From Paraflavitalea soli (GTDB lineage Bacteria; Bacteroidota; Bacteroidia; Chitinophagales; Chitinophagaceae), in contig NZ_CP032157.1 of assembly GCF_003555545.1 (NCBI RefSeq), positions 1,864,546 through 1,928,545 on the forward strand: a stretch of DNA of 64,000 bases, in the 5' to 3' direction. Under the pieces are notes generated by a model. It had not been told where the DNA came from. It saw nothing but the letters and a program-made list of their open reading frames with translations, and made no database searches. Of this stretch, positions 37,678-45,719 are shown piece by piece. Both the position numbers and the translations under genes were made by a program. Each line of letters starts with the position of its first letter. Position 1 is the stretch's first letter.

Positions 37678-38301
37678 TTAGCCCTCTTTTCTGCAGGTAA
37701 TGAAAAAGAAAGGATAATTCTCCGTTACTTCAGAGATGTCATATAATCCCGCCGCTCCAAATTCCGCTTGGATCGACGCCCGGTCGTAAAAGAACAACTT
37801 AACCCCGCCAAACATTTCATAGCGGTCTTTACTGATAAGCTGCCCTTGCCCGTAGGTAGGAGCCGCTTTCGAAATGACCACAAAGACCATATAACCATTT
37901 TCGGCAAGTTGATCATAGCAGTCCCTGATTAGCTTCGCTCTTTCGCTGCTGTCCAGCAAATGGATCAACGCATAGCAAAATAACCCATCATATACATTGT
38001 CATCAAATGGCATATCCGTTACAGAACCATGATGTATGATCATACCTGTTCCGTAATGCTTTCGGGCCATTTCAATAGCTGTCTTTGAGATCTCGATCCC
38101 GGTTACTGCCATTCCGTTGTCCAGAAAAAGCTGCGCATTCCGCCCATAACCAATGCCTGGAATGAGGATGTTTTTTATGGATTGCTGGACGAAAAGATCT
38201 TTCGCCAATACGGCAGACTTTGATGGCTCAAAGCCCCACATTTCCTGTTTTTCGTTGAAAGCTGATTCCCAAAATTCCGGGCGATCCGTAGTATTGTCCA
38301 T
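37678..38301 (-). CDS. Class I SAM-dependent methyltransferase
   Basis: From the ATG at 38301 (MDNTTDRPEFW) the 207-aa protein shows motif I ILIPGIGYGRNA, the acidic end of strand 2 (VTGIEIS), motif II/III DMPFDDNVYDGLFCYAL and a late NGYMVFVV strand. The EFWESAFNEKQEMWGFEPS start resembles thiopurine/tellurite-type small-molecule methyltransferases. The substrate is unknown. A start 24 bases upstream is possible. It stands alone. Confidence 0.85.
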   Translation of the reverse strand: MDNTTDRPEFWESAFNEKQEMWGFEPSKSAVLAKDLFVQQSIKNILIPGIGYGRNAQLFLDNGMAVTGIEISKTAIEMARKHYGTGMIIHHGSVTDMPFDDNVYDGLFCYALIHLLDSSERAKLIRDCYDQLAENGYMVFVVISKAAPTYGQGQLISKDRYEMFGGVKLFFYDRASIQAEFGAAGLYDISEVTENYPFFFITCRKEG

Positions 38302-38353
38302 GGCTAAATCCTGCTTTTGCAACAAAGTTACAGAATCTAAACTTGTCCGTTAT

Positions 38354-38512
38354 TTACCAAAATGTCAGGATCGATACCGTCGCAATAAATCCGATCACCA
38401 TCGCCGCCTGGTAATAACACCAAAATACACTCATGCTGTTCTCCTGCTCATAACGGGCAATGCAGATGATAAAACCTATTACCGGTAACCAGTACAACAG
38501 TTTATTATCCAT
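38354..38512 (-). CDS. Small membrane protein (52 aa)
   Basis: This short frame codes for MDNKLLYWLPVIGFIICIA, a hydrophilic turn (RYEQENSM), then FWCYYQAAMVIGFIATVSIL, giving two membrane-helix-like segments. It sits in the gap upstream of the methyltransferase gene on the same strand, 52 bp from that start. An AAGGA-like ribosome site lies about ten bases upstream. Two-helix proteins of this size are often missed by annotation pipelines. No family is known to me. Confidence 0.6.
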   Translation of the reverse strand: MDNKLLYWLPVIGFIICIARYEQENSMSVFWCYYQAAMVIGFIATVSILTFW

Positions 38513-38754
38513 ACAACAAGCATTTCCTTAAAGTTAAGGCATTGTTGATAAATCGTACTAAACTTACCGGACAGCCCCAAAACTCCAAATCCAGGCCAGG
38601 ATCCGGGCGCTAATTACGGTAAGGCATAACCAGCTTTCCAATACGAATACTTATGCCCCGCAGTTTTAAGGACTTGCCACTTATTTATCCCCTGTGTTTT
38701 CCACAAGCAACATTTCACCTGCTTCATCCCCGAACTACTTGCAGCAGGAACCCC

Positions 38755-38762
38755 TACATTTG
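38755..38762 (+). promoter_or_regulatory. TACATTTG -7-like box
   Basis: TACATTTG matches the Bacteroidota TAnnTTTG consensus and lies 46 bp before the ATG of the pentapeptide pseudogene. A clear -33 TTTG at the right distance was not found. Confidence 0.35.
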
Positions 38763-38807
38763 CCACCGCAATAACCCGCAGTACCAAACAGTGTAAACTT
38801 TTTTCAA

Positions 38808-39271
38808 ATGGGCAGCGATAAAGAAGATGTAATACACAACAATAAGAAATTTGAGAACATCAGTTATTCAAAAACATCACCCTCCGTAATACAAAGGCCG
38901 TAGGCATCATGTGGACGGAAGCCGAAAGCCCCTTTACCATTACTGCTTCCAACAGCCGTTTAAGCTACTCTGGCTTTTATGGAAAGAAATTGAAAAAGAT
39001 CCGCCTCACCCATTGTATCGCCGATGAGGTAGACTTCACCGACTGCGACCTTACCCAGGCCGTATTCACGGGCACCGATTTCCGCGGCGCCACTTTCTCC
39101 AATACCATCCTCACCAAGGCCGACTTTGTAGGCGCCCTCAACTATGCCATCGATCCCAGGACCAACAAACTCACCGGCGCAAGATTTTCCTTGCCAGAAG
39201 CCCTTTCCTTCCTCTATTGCCTCGGCATCGAACTCGTCGATCCCGATGATCATATCCCAATCCAACCATAG
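38808..39271 (+). pseudogene. Decayed pentapeptide-repeat protein gene
   Basis: A 32-codon opening frame from 38808 (MGSDKEDVIHNNKKFENIS) resembles the start of a pentapeptide protein but stops at 38906. The C-terminal half then runs in another frame, open from 38855 (FKNITLRNTKAVGIM ... DFTDCDLTQAVFTGTDFRG ... GARFSLPEALSFL) to 39271. The A(D/N)LxF-type repeats and the FSLPEAL tail are those of Bacteroidota pentapeptide proteins of about 190 aa. About 45-55 middle residues are absent and the frame is shifted, so a deletion plus frameshift is the simplest reading. A shortened protein starting at 38909 (120 aa) might still be made. Confidence 0.7.
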
Positions 39272-39323
39272 CCGTTACCTCCGGCCCCAGGTATAAGAAT
39301 TGCAACATATGCCCTAAAAAGCC

Positions 39324-39560
39324 ATGTTTTCACCACATAAAATAGAAGATTACAAGCAGTTCCAACTCTGGGCAGTAAGATCAGATGACAGCGACGCCTG
39401 CTACATTCGCATCAAAGACAAAGATGATACCGGGGATAATTTTAAGATACTTCTTAAGACCGTCGATTGCAGTTTCGTGGAAGGAGACCATGCTGCCAGG
39501 CAGAAAGCCCTGGTGGAAGTAAAGAAATATATCGATAACAATCTGATGACTGACCGCTAA
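39324..39560 (+). CDS. Small unknown protein (78 aa)
   Basis: Starts MFSPHKIEDYKQFQLW and ends KKYIDNNLMTDR. Acidic, soluble, mixed alpha/beta, with codon use like its neighbours. No motif is recognised. It begins 52 bp behind the pentapeptide pseudogene on the same strand. Confidence 0.55.
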   Translation: MFSPHKIEDYKQFQLWAVRSDDSDACYIRIKDKDDTGDNFKILLKTVDCSFVEGDHAARQKALVEVKKYIDNNLMTDR

Positions 39561-39618
39561 CACAATAGTTCATGTAATTAATCCCTACATACATTATAAA
39601 CATCGGAGCATTATTGCC

Positions 39619-40362
39619 TCATTGGTTTTCCGTCACCCCCACAATCACCCCAAAATCCCCATCCGTCTGTACCCAGTTCCTGGAGGGTAAATACATCCGC
39701 GACACAAACCCGTCCAGGTACAAAGCATCCTTACAACCCAGCCTTTTAAAATAAGTAGCAAAATCATAAAAATTGATCGGCTCCTTCGACATCGCAAAGA
39801 CAACCTGATTGCCAGGCAGTATGCCCACGCCATTCCGGATATTCAGGTTGGCCGAGCCCTCCTTAAAGGCCGGATGGATCTGTCCGTCAATCACCAGCAT
39901 AGGCCCCGACTGCGTAGCATATTTTATTTTCCCCTGATTCTTGTAAGTCGCCGTAGGGCAAATGCCCGGCACATTGTCTGCGGTCAGGAAAAATACCCCG
40001 TTCGGTTCCAGGTAAAAATTGCCGTTCCCTTTGGAAGTATTGATCCCCCTTACCGTTTTTCCCTGCTCCACATACAGACCCAGCGGGGAACGATCCTCCA
40101 TATACATGCCTCCATTCATGGCAAAGACCAAAGTCTCGTGTTTCCCGTCGAGCCAGTTTTTCAGGTTCCCGATGCTCTTGAAAGCCACCTGCTGCTCATC
40201 CCGCCAATACAACTTGATCCCTTGCTTTTGGGGATCAACAGTATAGCTTACAAATCGATCATCTGCAGGTGCGGCCGTTTGAGCAAACACAAATAACTGA
40301 ACAGCCCCGGCCAACAGCACGCCAGCCATTAAAAAGCCCATGGATCTATGCATAAAGTTCAT
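39619..40362 (-). CDS. Phosphodiester glycosidase family protein (NAGPA/DUF2233-like), exported
   Basis: The signal peptide (1-28) is followed by the NAGPA-like layout: FAMNGGMYMEDRSPLGLYVEQGK near 80-102, EPNGVFFLTADN, SGPMLVIDGQIHPAF, NIRNGVGILPGNQVVFAMS, CKDALYLDGFVSRMYLP and FGVIVGV. NAGPA hydrolyses the phosphodiester-linked GlcNAc in lysosomal targeting; bacterial members act on surface or periplasmic sugars and often appear as YigE-like proteins. Acts in the periplasm or outside. Downstream it converges on the small 39324 gene. Start could be the fourth codon. Confidence 0.85.
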   Translation of the reverse strand: MNFMHRSMGFLMAGVLLAGAVQLFVFAQTAAPADDRFVSYTVDPQKQGIKLYWRDEQQVAFKSIGNLKNWLDGKHETLVFAMNGGMYMEDRSPLGLYVEQGKTVRGINTSKGNGNFYLEPNGVFFLTADNVPGICPTATYKNQGKIKYATQSGPMLVIDGQIHPAFKEGSANLNIRNGVGILPGNQVVFAMSKEPINFYDFATYFKRLGCKDALYLDGFVSRMYLPSRNWVQTDGDFGVIVGVTENQ

Positions 40363-40423
40363 ATGATTACTAAAGATTCAATGCCTCTTATTTTCCATAA
40401 AGTCTCCCATCCCAGTTCAGACA

Positions 40424-40455
40424 AACAAAAACCCTGCTCCGATGAGCAGGGCTTT
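40424..40455 (-). terminator. Intrinsic terminator
   Basis: CCCTGCTC / GAGCAGGG stem with a 4-base loop; on the minus strand it ends in a T run. It would end a short leftward transcript starting to its right, which supports the small frame at 40488-40649. Confidence 0.75.
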
Positions 40456-40487
40456 ATCATATCTCTGATAAGAGAAACAGTTTTTAT

Positions 40488-40649
40488 TTACCCTCCGGAT
40501 ACCCGGAAGCTGACGCGCAGACAAAATTGCCCGCAACGATGCCGCCGCTTTCCGGCCAGGCGATGATCGTTTATAACCAGCAGCCAAATCCTGGCTTCTG
40601 CCTCCCTGTTTTTATCCCGTTCTTCCTCTCGTAAATGTTCCGCAGCCAT
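40488..40649 (-). CDS. Possible small protein (53 aa) before a terminator
   Basis: The frame begins MAAEHLREEERDKNREAEA, a charged amphipathic helix, then IWLLVINDHRLAGKRRH and a basic Cys-containing tail. It is placed 33 bp before an intrinsic terminator on its own strand. No family is known and no good ribosome site is seen, so it may be chance. Confidence 0.35.
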   Translation of the reverse strand: MAAEHLREEERDKNREAEARIWLLVINDHRLAGKRRHRCGQFCLRVSFRVSGG

Positions 40650-40710
40650 TCAACTTAGATTCAGATCCGGGAAACAAAGGATCAATACCAGTGGCAATAG
40701 CCCTCAGTTG

Positions 40711-40822
40711 ACAGCTAAAAACCAATCAGTCAACCGCCAATCGCTATACCTTAACAGCGAAAGTCTAAACCCAAAACACAACTGCTAACTCCTAAAACCT
40801 AACACCTAAAAGCTAACAGCCT
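40711..40822. repeat. CTAAAACCTAACACC word repeat
   Basis: Degenerate strings of CTAAC/CTAAA words (GCTAACTCCTAAAACC, TAACACCTAAAAGC) like those at 32501-32563. No gene fits here. Confidence 0.55.
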
Positions 40823-40990
40823 TTTCATCCGCAAGTGTTGCACAACACTTAGTAATTTCCATCAACCAGGCTTAGGGGCCCCGTCCACCTGGTCGATTGC
40901 TTTGGTAACTGTTCACAACAAACGTACGACATCCTGGTACCCGTTTCCAAATGTCTGATTGTCGATTTCGTCTATTTTGTATAAAATGTA

Positions 40991-41020
40991 AAAAATCGAC
41001 GTAATGTGCGTCGATTTTTT
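40991..41020. terminator. Symmetric AAAAATCGACG hairpin
   Basis: AAAAATCGACG and CGTCGATTTTT flank a 7-base loop. A T run follows on the plus strand and also on the minus strand. It may be a bidirectional terminator with no gene attached on either side. Confidence 0.7.
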
Positions 41021-41186
41021 ACAAAAATTACAAAATTAACCAAACCAGCCATGCCACTTTTGAATTTGGCATAGTGCATGTTGTGTGTGTGTTGCTAAGA
41101 GCCAGCGGAAGTCAGGTGACAGAATCAGGCTGCCAGAAAATCCCCTTGTACTACAACATACAAAGTATTCGATATCTCTCAAAAAG

Positions 41187-41239
41187 TTATAGAGCTCTTA
41201 TAGAGCTATTATAGAGCAGTTATAGAGCTCTTATAGAGG
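41187..41239. repeat. Five tandem TTATAGAGC repeats with an 11-bp period
   Basis: TTATAGAGC begins at 41187, 41198, 41209, 41220 and 41231 (last copy TTATAGAGG), an exact 11-bp spacing with two variable bases. One helical turn per unit suggests a phased binding array or slippage product. A related CATAGAGC lies at about 41306. Confidence 0.85.
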
Positions 41240-41347
41240 CCCATGTAGTAGTATTTACCTGGGATTTCGCTGGGGATACTATAAGGCCCTTTACAGGTAA
41301 GCCATAGAGCGCCCTTATGGCTTGGGAACATTCCCGCGCAAACTTAA

Positions 41348-41760
41348 CCAGCACCCTTCCTGCATTACCTCGATTCCCTAAGAGGAACCACCCGGTCAAA
41401 TGGACGTGATCTATGGATAGAGGCCGAATCCTTCACCAGCCTGGGCAGTTGGACAAGAGAGTGGGAGAGTGGCGACAAAGTAATAAAGGGACAATCCTCC
41501 TTTGTACCGGGCCGCGATAGCTTGTCCCTCACAGCTTCCACAACCATTGCAGTTGACTCCGCCGCCACCTATGCCTTGTGGGTCCGCTCCCGCGACTATG
41601 CCACCGCTCCCGGCACCCGCAAGTTCAAAGTGCTCATCAATGGTGCCCAGGCAATCCAGACCTTCGGCGATCACCTCGTCACGACCGCCTTCTCCTCACC
41701 ACCGACTCCACCTTTAGCCCCCACGGCATCGGTGGCCCCGCCAATACTATTACCCGATAG
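41348..41760 (+). pseudogene. Remnant of a WIEAESF beta-sandwich domain
   Basis: In one frame I read GRDLWIEAESFTSLGSW (about 41402-41452) and then a stretch with TYALWVRSRDYATAPG and KFKVLINGAQAIQTFG to about 41666. A different frame continues LLLTTDSTFSPHG to a stop at 41758-41760. The order fits the sugar-binding-type N-terminal module of FAD-dependent oxidoreductase or heparinase-like proteins, which closes with LTTD. A deletion or frameshift separates the two parts. No signal peptide or catalytic part is left. Confidence 0.6.
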
Positions 41761-41796
41761 CCGGGTACTTGTGCAATCAAAGCAAATGTGTATTCA

Positions 41797-41827
41797 TTGC
41801 CGATTATCGACTGCCGATTGCCGACTA
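41797..41827. repeat. TGCCGATTATCGACTGCCGATT word repeat
   Basis: Near-tandem TGCCGATT and CGACTGCCGATTGCC, almost the same as 54076-54106. Here it touches the stop end of the leftward AraC gene; the second copy is 68 bp in front of another AraC gene. Confidence 0.65.
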
Positions 41828-42661
41828 CACAAACTCCCTCCTGTATTCACTCGGCGTCTGCGCCTTCACCTCTTTAAACTGCTTGCTGAAGTGCGCCCAG
41901 CTCTTATACCCGCTTTCATAACACACTTCCAGGATTGGCTTACTCGTACTCGTCAGCAGCTTGCAGGCATGACTGATCCGTAGATCCCGGATAAAATCAA
42001 AATACGTCTTTTTGATATTCTTCTTGAAGAAGCGGCAAAAGGTAGGGATCGTCATATTCGCCACGCCGGCAATTTCTTCCAGCGTTACCGGCTCCAGGAA
42101 ATGCTTGAAAGAATAGTCGATGATCTTTTCTATCGCCGGGTTTACCGCCACTGCCGGATCATGGAAATCCTCTGTGAGTATTTTATATTGCGTGGAAGTG
42201 CCGATCGTATGCAGGCACTGGAATAATTGCAATAGCTTATCAATACCCCGGGCCTCGTGTAATGCATGCATCGCCGGCACGATCCCTTTCTTCAGCCTCT
42301 TTTGCAACAGGAGCCCGTTGTTCTTCTTCAACAACGTTTGGATCGCCTTCATCTCCGGCATTTGCAGGAAACCAGGCCCCCAGCAATCACCTGTAAAATG
42401 CACCACCAATACCGAACATACCATCGAGGGATGATGCTTCCGGAACCAGTGCGGCAGGTTGCCCGCAATGAAAAACACATCATGCATTTTGTAATCACAC
42501 ACATGGTCACCGATCAGCGCCGTACCATGCCCCTTCAGGATCGTGATCAGTTCATACTCCGGATGCTTATGCCAGTTCGTCTCAAAATGAGGCGTCTCAT
42601 ATACCCGGCACGCAAAGCTCTGGTTGGTATCCGGCTCCACTTTCTGAATAAGCGTCTTCAC
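41825..42661 (-). CDS. AraC family regulator, likely of xylose genes
   Basis: The 278-aa protein has an N-terminal cupin (ETNWHKHPEYELITILKGHGTALIGDH). A C-terminal double helix-turn-helix follows (LEEIAGVANMTIPTFCRFFKKN and ILEVCYESGYKSWAHFSKQFKE), ending TPSEYRREFV as full-length AraC proteins do. It is transcribed away from xylA with 147 bp between the starts, which makes direct control of xylA and the GH43 gene by xylose or xylo-oligosaccharides the likeliest job. Its cupin His residues fit a sugar pocket. Confidence 0.9.
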   Translation of the reverse strand: MKTLIQKVEPDTNQSFACRVYETPHFETNWHKHPEYELITILKGHGTALIGDHVCDYKMHDVFFIAGNLPHWFRKHHPSMVCSVLVVHFTGDCWGPGFLQMPEMKAIQTLLKKNNGLLLQKRLKKGIVPAMHALHEARGIDKLLQLFQCLHTIGTSTQYKILTEDFHDPAVAVNPAIEKIIDYSFKHFLEPVTLEEIAGVANMTIPTFCRFFKKNIKKTYFDFIRDLRISHACKLLTSTSKPILEVCYESGYKSWAHFSKQFKEVKAQTPSEYRREFV

Positions 42662-42808
42662 AAGTAAATAGAAAGGATTTTATCAGCCTTTTGCCATAAA
42701 TGTACCCACAATTGATAAGATAGCATATTTTCTTTTAAATTTAGCGGTTGTAAAGCGCCCCGGATCGGCCAATATTTGCAGTACCTATAAAAACATAAAA
42801 ACGATTAT

Positions 42809-44137
42809 ATGAAAATTGTGACTGGTGCTACCGAATTCTTCAAAGGAATTCCCGCCATTAAGTATGAAGGCTTGCAAACCGACAATCCATTGGCCTACCG
42901 CTGGTATGATGAGAACAAAGTCGTGGCCGGCAAACCCATGAAAGACTGGCTCCGCTTCGCTGTAGCCTATTGGCACTCATTCGTCGGTTCAGGTGCCGAT
43001 CCCTTCGGAGAAGCTACCCACCTCTTTCCCTGGGATGTGAAGAAAGACCCCATCGAAAAAGCCAAAGACAAGGCCGATGCCGCCTTCGAATTCATCACCA
43101 AACTCGGCCTCCCTTATTATTGCTTCCACGATGTCGATGTAGTGGAGTATTCCAACGATGTCAACGACAACGACAAAAGACTCGACACCCTCACACAGTA
43201 TTTGAAGGAAAAACAGGCCGCCAGTGGCGTGAAGCTCCTCTGGGGTACTGCCAATCTCTTCTCACACCGTCGCTACATGAACGGCGCTGCCACCAACCCC
43301 GACTTCCATGTACTCACCCATGCTGCTGCACAGGTCAAGGCTGCCCTGGATTCCACCATTGCGCTCGGCGGTGAGAACTATGTATTCTGGGGTGGTCGTG
43401 AAGGCTACATGAGCCTCCTCAATACCAATATGAAGAAAGAGAAAGAACACCTTGCCCGCTTCCTGCATGCATCTAAAGACTATGCCCGCAAGAATGGCTT
43501 CAAAGGCACTTTCTTCATCGAGCCCAAACCTTGCGAACCCACCAAACACCAATACGATTACGACGCAGAGACCGTAATTGGCTTCCTGCGCCAGTACGAC
43601 CTCCTCAACGATTTCAAGCTCAACCTGGAGGTCAACCACGCCACCCTGGCCGGTCACACCTTCCAGCATGAACTACAGGTGGCTGTCGATGCAGGTTTAT
43701 TGGGCTCCATGGATGCCAACCGCGGCGATTACCAGAATGGATGGGATACCGACCAGTTTCCCACCAATCTCAATGAGCTCACCGAAACCATGCTCATCAT
43801 CCTCGAAGGAGGTGGCTTCAAAGGCGGTGGTATCAACTTCGACGCCAAGATCCGTCGCAACTCCACCGATCCCGATGATCTCTTCCATGCACACATCGGC
43901 GGCATAGATACTTTTGCCCGCGCACTCATTACTGCCGACAATATCCTGCAGAAGAGCGCGTACAAAAAGATCCGCCAGGACCGCTACAGCTCTTACGACA
44001 GTGCAGAAGCCAAAGCGTTCGAAGAAGGCAAGTCAACCCTCGAAGACCTCCGCGCTTATGCAGTCAAGAACGGTGAACCAGCCACGCGCAGCGGTAAACA
44101 GGAATACATTGAAAACATCATCAACAATTACCTGTAA
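42809..44137 (+). CDS. xylA: Xylose isomerase
   Basis: This 442-aa cytoplasmic enzyme converts D-xylose to D-xylulose. It shows YCFHDVDVV with His107 and Asp110 and the FFIEPKPCEPTKHQYD metal Glu. LEVNHATLAGHTFQHEL and GGGINFDAKIRRNSTDP carry the second metal set. Size is that of the class II (group II) enzymes. The GH43 gene starts 2 bp after its stop, so they are cotranscribed. No xylulokinase or transporter follows in this window. Regulation is likely through the divergent AraC gene. Confidence 0.97.
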   Translation: MKIVTGATEFFKGIPAIKYEGLQTDNPLAYRWYDENKVVAGKPMKDWLRFAVAYWHSFVGSGADPFGEATHLFPWDVKKDPIEKAKDKADAAFEFITKLGLPYYCFHDVDVVEYSNDVNDNDKRLDTLTQYLKEKQAASGVKLLWGTANLFSHRRYMNGAATNPDFHVLTHAAAQVKAALDSTIALGGENYVFWGGREGYMSLLNTNMKKEKEHLARFLHASKDYARKNGFKGTFFIEPKPCEPTKHQYDYDAETVIGFLRQYDLLNDFKLNLEVNHATLAGHTFQHELQVAVDAGLLGSMDANRGDYQNGWDTDQFPTNLNELTETMLIILEGGGFKGGGINFDAKIRRNSTDPDDLFHAHIGGIDTFARALITADNILQKSAYKKIRQDRYSSYDSAEAKAFEEGKSTLEDLRAYAVKNGEPATRSGKQEYIENIINNYL

Positions 44138-44139
44138 AG

Positions 44140-45237
44140 ATGAAAAAGCTAACGATTTTACCCCTGGCTGTTTCAGCAGCCCTTGCCATCACCGGTTGCA
44201 ATGACAGTGGCCATACCGAGCCCGAAAAGGCCGACGCCAAACCCATGCCCACCGATTCCACCGGCATGGACCGCTACCTGTCACAGCCCCTGGTCAGTAA
44301 TATCTACACCGCCGACCCTTCCGCTCATGTATTCAATGGTCGAATCTATGTCTATCCCTCCCATGATACCGCTACCGGTACACCTGAGAACGACAATGGC
44401 GATCATTTCAACATGATGGATTACCACATCCTGTCCATGGATGCCGTAGGTGGTCCCGTTACCGATCACGGCGTAGCCCTCGATATCAAAAATATCCCCT
44501 GGGCAGGCCGGCAGCTATGGGCCCCCGATGCAGCTTTCGCCAATGGCACTTATTACTTGTATTTCCCCGTGAAAGACAAGCAGGATGTGTTCAGGATAGG
44601 CGTGGCCACCAGTGCCAAACCGGAAGGGCCCTTCGTAGCAGAGAAAGAGCCCATCAAGGGAGCCTATTCCATAGACCCCACCGTCTTTAAGGACGACGAT
44701 GGTAAGTATTACATGTATTTCGGTGGTATCTGGGGCGGACAGCTCCAGCGCTGGAACAACAACAAATACGATTCCGCTGGCAAACTGCGCAAGCCTGATG
44801 AGCTTGCTATCCTGCCACGCATCGCCCGCCTGTCCGCCGATATGAAATCCTTTGCAGAGCCTGTGAAGGAAATAAAGATCCTCGACAGCGCCGGCAATTT
44901 GTTCAAGGAAGCCAACAACGATAAGCGTTTCTTCGAGGCCGCCTGGATGCACAAGTACAAGGGCAAGTACTATTTCTCGTATTCCACGGGTGATACCCAC
45001 AACCTCGTATACGCTACCGGTGACAATCCTTATGGTCCTTTCACCTACAGGGGTATTTTTCTCTATCCCGTGGAAGGCTGGACCAACCACCATTCCATTA
45101 TTGAAAAGGATGGCAAATGGTTCCTCTTTTACCACGATGTACAACTCTCCGGCAAGACCCACCTCCGCAATGTAAAGGTCACCGAACTGAAGTACAACGA
45201 AGATGGCACCATCCAGCCCATCCACGCACAGAAATAA
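44140..45237 (+). CDS. Glycoside hydrolase family 43 lipoprotein
   Basis: The lipobox AITGC (Cys20) anchors the protein. The five-bladed-propeller family signature is complete: base Asp59 in YTADPSAH, pKa modulator Asp179 in SIDPTVF, and acid Glu266 in RFFEAAWM. The family removes arabinose or xylose from plant polymers (arabinofuranosidase/xylosidase). Paired with xylA in one operon, it would release pentose at the cell surface or in the periplasm, which xylA then feeds into metabolism. A terminator follows closely. Confidence 0.92.
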   Translation: MKKLTILPLAVSAALAITGCNDSGHTEPEKADAKPMPTDSTGMDRYLSQPLVSNIYTADPSAHVFNGRIYVYPSHDTATGTPENDNGDHFNMMDYHILSMDAVGGPVTDHGVALDIKNIPWAGRQLWAPDAAFANGTYYLYFPVKDKQDVFRIGVATSAKPEGPFVAEKEPIKGAYSIDPTVFKDDDGKYYMYFGGIWGGQLQRWNNNKYDSAGKLRKPDELAILPRIARLSADMKSFAEPVKEIKILDSAGNLFKEANNDKRFFEAAWMHKYKGKYYFSYSTGDTHNLVYATGDNPYGPFTYRGIFLYPVEGWTNHHSIIEKDGKWFLFYHDVQLSGKTHLRNVKVTELKYNEDGTIQPIHAQK

Positions 45238-45261
45238 GTAGAAAGCGCACTATTAATAGAA

Positions 45262-45300
45262 AAACGCCTCCTGTCATTGATGACAGGAGGCGTTTCTTTT
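45262..45300 (+). terminator. Strong intrinsic terminator of the xylA-GH43 operon
   Basis: AAACGCCTCCTGTCA pairs fully with TGACAGGAGGCGTTT around TTGA, followed by CTTTTT. It lies 25 bp after the GH43 stop. Confidence 0.92.
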
Positions 45301-45719
45301 TCCAAAAAACAAAAACCCTCCAGCTACTCGCCAGAGGGTCAATGATCTTCTACGATAAATTTCTACAGAGGTCAGAAAAAAGTCACAGGTGTACTATTTA
45401 CGGGTCGTTGGGGTCAGGGGTTGATTGGTGATCAACAGGATATGGACGACTCTTTGGACTTTACAGGACTTATAATTGAACAGCGTTTTGATGCTGTAAA
45501 ATTGCCCTCATTCCGCCTTCCAAACAAATCCCTTGACCTGTTTTCACTCCATTTCGGTAATTCACACTACATCCCGTAAGGGAATTTACTTACCGACTAT
45601 GGAGTACAACCCAGGAACAATCGTATTCTTGTCTACCTAACAACTAACCACCAAAAGGCCCCACCTAACAAACACATTCCCTGTATTCCTTCTGAATTCT
45701 GTATTCTATATGCTGTATG
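45301..45719. other. Intergenic with second hairpin and word repeat
   Basis: A short ACCCTC/GAGGGT hairpin at 45315-45339 with an A run on its left could end a leftward transcript. From 45680 the words CTGTATTCC, TGTATTCTATATGC run into the end of the leftward 45720 gene, related to 47801-47868. I see no gene. Confidence 0.5.

Noticed and set aside
41187-41239. CRISPR array
   Set aside because: Repeat unit is 9-11 bp with 2-base spacers, no leader and no cas gene in the window.
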